Shown here: in pieces, positions 7,889 through 9,158 of the stretch
Layout: every line of letters begins with the position of its first letter
Numbering within the stretch: the first letter of the stretch is position 1
NCBI GenBank assembly: GCA_021815655.1
Contig: JAKAGJ010000047.1
Span: 1 to 9,158, forward strand
Length of the DNA: 9,158 nucleotides
DNA from: Deltaproteobacteria bacterium
Lineage (GTDB): Bacteria; Desulfobacterota; Desulfarculia; Desulfarculales; Desulfarculaceae
Direction: 5' to 3'
Made by a program: the position numbers and the translations under genes
The notes under the pieces: model-generated
The model's database searches: none
Told to the model about the DNA's origin: nothing
Seen by the model: the letters and a program-made list of their open reading frames with translations, nothing else

Positions 7889-8057
7889 TAGGAGCCTGTC
7901 GGAGTAATACGCAGACAGACTCCTAGGCGGGCCATGGACGGCCCGCCCGAAATTGCGCCAAATAAAAATTTGGCGCAATTTCGGAAGCTTGTCAAAATTT
8001 ACTTTTGACAAGCGCTAAGAGGAGAAAGCCATGATGGCTTTCTCCGACAGACCCCTA
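7889..8057 (-). mobile_element. MITE-like multi-hairpin element with TA-flanked terminal inverted repeats
   Basis: The ends are GGAGCCTGTCGGAG (7891-7904) and CTCCGACAGACCCC (8042-8055), inverted repeats matching at 12 of 14 bases, each bordered by TA (7889-7890, 8056-8057). Inside are five consecutive hairpins: 7889-7900 with 7914-7925 (11 of 12); 7926-7933 with 7940-7947 (8 pairs, loop ATGGAC); 7947-7963 with 7968-7984 (17 perfect pairs, loop AAAA); 7987-7997 with 8003-8013 (11 perfect, loop TTTAC); and 8021-8032 with 8034-8045 (12 perfect arms around one base). No reading frame is present. TA borders and short size suggest a non-autonomous IS630/mariner-type insertion, but mobility is inferred. 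It separates the ferredoxin gene from the AOR gene; the strand given follows the core motif at 7931-7945. Confidence 0.6.
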
Positions 8058-8813
8058 ACGGGCGGCGGGCGCCTTTTGCGCCGGGGTGTGGCACTCCAGG
8101 CAGGTCTTGGCCTTGTCCGCCGAAAGCGCGGACAGCGTTGCCCCGCCCGTGCGACCCTCGCGGGTGATGTCGCGCCAGGGCACAAAGCGCAGGGCTCCGG
8201 CCGGGCAGGCCTCCACGCACTTTGGCTGACCGTGGCAGAGGAAGCATTTGGAGGCCTTCTGGCGCTCTTCGTCAAAAGTAATCATGCCCCAGGGGCAGGC
8301 CTTCTGGCACATGCGGCAGCCCACGCAAGTCTCGGCGTCCACCACCCTGGCCCCGGTCTTGGGGTCGGCCTGGATGGCGTCTTGGGCGCAGGCCATCTCG
8401 CAGGGAACGGGGTGCGGGCACTGGCGGCACACGCCCTGGACCACCAGGCCGTTGCCCCAGGTCCCCTGCATGGCCGGTCCCCCGGTGGGCCCCTCGAGCC
8501 CGAAGTTCAGTGCCCGGTCAATCCTGATGCGGGCTTGGGAGGGCTGGGCGCGACCATCGTTGAACTCCATGCAAGCCAGTTCACAGCGCTGGCAGCCCAC
8601 GCAACGGGAGGGGTCGGCCAGGATCATGCCCTTGGCGTTGTCCAGGATCACCAGAGAAGCATCCGCCCCCAGGGCTTCGCGCAGCCCCAAAACCGTGAGG
8701 CTGGACACGGCGCAGGCCGAAAGCAGGAGGAAGCCGCGCCTGGAAAGGGTGGCATCCATACCCGCGGCCCTGGCGGCAAGTTTTATTAGTTCTGGATACT
8801 TTTCAAGGTTCAT
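8055..8813 (-). CDS. Tat-exported 4x[4Fe-4S] electron-transfer protein with C-terminal CxxCH
   Basis: Predicted electron carrier of 252 residues (ATG at 8813). A twin-arginine motif SRRGFLLL (24-31) and hydrophobic stretch lead to a likely cleavage near LGA (48-50), so it should act in the periplasm. Four ferredoxin-type cysteine sets follow: C71/74/77/81, C129/132/138/142, C163/166/169/173 and C190/193/199/203. This is the 16-cysteine pattern of DmsB/HybA/YdhX-like subunits. Near the end is CLECH (238-242), a c-type heme motif outside the ferredoxin sets. The frame is open to a TTG at 8873 and has another ATG at 8858, but those starts overlap the best promoter candidate. ATG at 8759 would also keep the Tat motif. 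None has a strong Shine-Dalgarno, so the start is uncertain. It is first in the operon with AOR and probably its redox partner. Its TAG stop lies in the terminal repeat of the adjacent element, so the C-terminus may have been altered. Confidence 0.92.
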   Translation of the reverse strand: MNLEKYPELIKLAARAAGMDATLSRRGFLLLSACAVSSLTVLGLREALGADASLVILDNAKGMILADPSRCVGCQRCELACMEFNDGRAQPSQARIRIDRALNFGLEGPTGGPAMQGTWGNGLVVQGVCRQCPHPVPCEMACAQDAIQADPKTGARVVDAETCVGCRMCQKACPWGMITFDEERQKASKCFLCHGQPKCVEACPAGALRFVPWRDITREGRTGGATLSALSADKAKTCLECHTPAQKAPAAR

Positions 8814-8856
8814 GTGGGATTTTTGCACTCCAGCCACGGGGACTGCCAAAAACAAC

Positions 8857-8886
8857 ATAATGCAATATAACAAAACTTACCATCAA
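8857..8886 (-). promoter_or_regulatory. Candidate promoter of the ferredoxin-AOR operon
   Basis: On the minus strand: TTGATG (8886-8881), an 18-base AT-rich spacer and CATTAT (8862-8857). Both boxes match consensus at 4 of 6 positions. A start near 8850 would leave a leader of about 37 bases before the ATG at 8813. The local AT-richness stands out in a GC-rich window, which is the main support. No sigma-54 type site with correct GG-N10-GC spacing was found here. Confidence 0.3.
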
Positions 8887-8909
8887 GAGCGTCATCGCAG
8901 ATAGATAGC

Positions 8910-9022
8910 GCCGCACGGGGCGACTTGCCCCACGCGGCATCGGCTTGGCACAGACGCGGTTTTGCCAAGCCACCAAAATTGCAAGCCTAAAAAGGCTCGC
9001 AAATTGACGGGCCGTCCATGGC
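8910..9022 (+). repeat. Second multi-hairpin element, inverted relative to the one at 7889-8057
   Basis: Three successive hairpins are followed by a core motif. They are 8910-8921 with 8927-8938 (10 of 12 pairs, loop GACTT); 8942-8950 with 8963-8971 (9 perfect pairs, 12-base loop); and 8979-8988 with 8993-9002 (TTGC and AGCCT arms with one A-C mismatch, loop AAAA). Next comes CGGGCCGTCCATGGC (9008-9022), an exact reverse-complement match to 7931-7945. The order hairpin, hairpin, hairpin, core equals that of the other element read on the minus strand, yet the stem sequences differ. Its outer ends are not clear; no terminal inverted repeat was found. Confidence 0.5.
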
Positions 9023-9158
9023 GCGCTTCGGCCGCTGCCTGGCCAAGGTCGTGTTTTACAGATTGCCGCCTGTTATTGCAGGTAATATTATGCGTGGCCG
9101 TGCGGAGCCCTCAGATTATGCGGCTGACGCTCGCCGCTCACCCCGGGCCTGAAATCTA
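9023..9158. other. Non-coding end of window, no gene recognised
   Basis: Together with 8814-9022 this makes a 345-base stretch without a gene. Here I see only a weak GCGGC/GCCGC hairpin (9120-9124 with 9133-9137) and a 20-codon ATG frame at 9090-9152 with no convincing support. It may be the far side of the hairpin element or the upstream region of a gene beyond the window. Confidence 0.4.

Noticed and set aside
7889..8057. CRISPR array or integron attC site
   Set aside because: Hairpins are all different in sequence with no regular direct repeat/spacer pattern, and no cas or integrase gene is nearby.
8700..8735. Lipobox LSAC in the Tat signal of the ferredoxin protein
   Set aside because: The cysteine lies only five residues after the twin Arg and Gly, leaving too short a hydrophobic region; hydrophobic residues continue past it to a better LGA cleavage site.
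8829..8849. TGGCAGTCCCCGTGGC on the minus strand as a sigma-54 promoter of the ferredoxin operon
   Set aside because: GG and GC are separated by 11 bases instead of 10 and the -12 box lacks TTGC.
9090..9152. 20-codon ATG frame near the right end
   Set aside because: Very short, Arg/Ala-rich chance frame in GC-rich DNA; only a weak AGG upstream.

Overview
This is a GC-rich window of ordinary bacterial gene density. It carries an NtrC-type sigma-54 activator, a 7TM-PAS-PAS hybrid kinase, and an aldehyde:ferredoxin oxidoreductase (AOR) locus with a Tat-exported poly-[4Fe-4S] protein. Together these suggest a strictly or facultatively anaerobic member of the Desulfobacterota (former Deltaproteobacteria). 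That placement is inferred from gene content and style; no marker gene is present.

Left half (1-5000), signalling. A complete NtrC-family response regulator is on the minus strand (4-1422). It is divergent, across a 279-base spacer, from a small lipoprotein (1702-2244) and a large hybrid histidine kinase (2328-5000). The regulator has a receiver but no sensor of its own, and the kinase has no DNA-binding output. A phosphorelay between them is plausible but not shown. Kinase and redox genes converge at a 154-base spacer (5001-5154) that holds strong hairpins.

Right half (5155-8813), redox operon on the minus strand. Transcription order is Tat-signal protein with four [4Fe-4S] motifs and a C-terminal CxxCH (8813-8055), then a roughly 705-residue AOR-family tungsten/molybdenum enzyme of YdhV-like size (7865-5748), then a 198-residue protein of unknown function (5751-5155) coupled to it by an ATGA overlap. 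The set resembles the E. coli ydhX/ydhV/ydhW gene set, without the cytochrome b.

The least ordinary part is non-coding. Between ferredoxin and AOR lies a 165-base element (7891-8055) made almost entirely of near-perfect hairpins. It has 14-base imperfect terminal inverted repeats flanked by TA, like an IS630/mariner-type MITE. Its end supplies the stop codon of the ferredoxin gene and sits 14 bases from the AOR ribosome binding site. A second set of hairpins with the same architecture and an exact 15-base shared core, in opposite orientation, lies upstream of the ferredoxin gene (8910-9022). The hairpin arms themselves are unrelated in sequence. A third hairpin cluster at 5051-5157 carries a similar core and also supplies a stop codon. 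Positions 9023-9158 contain no gene I can support.
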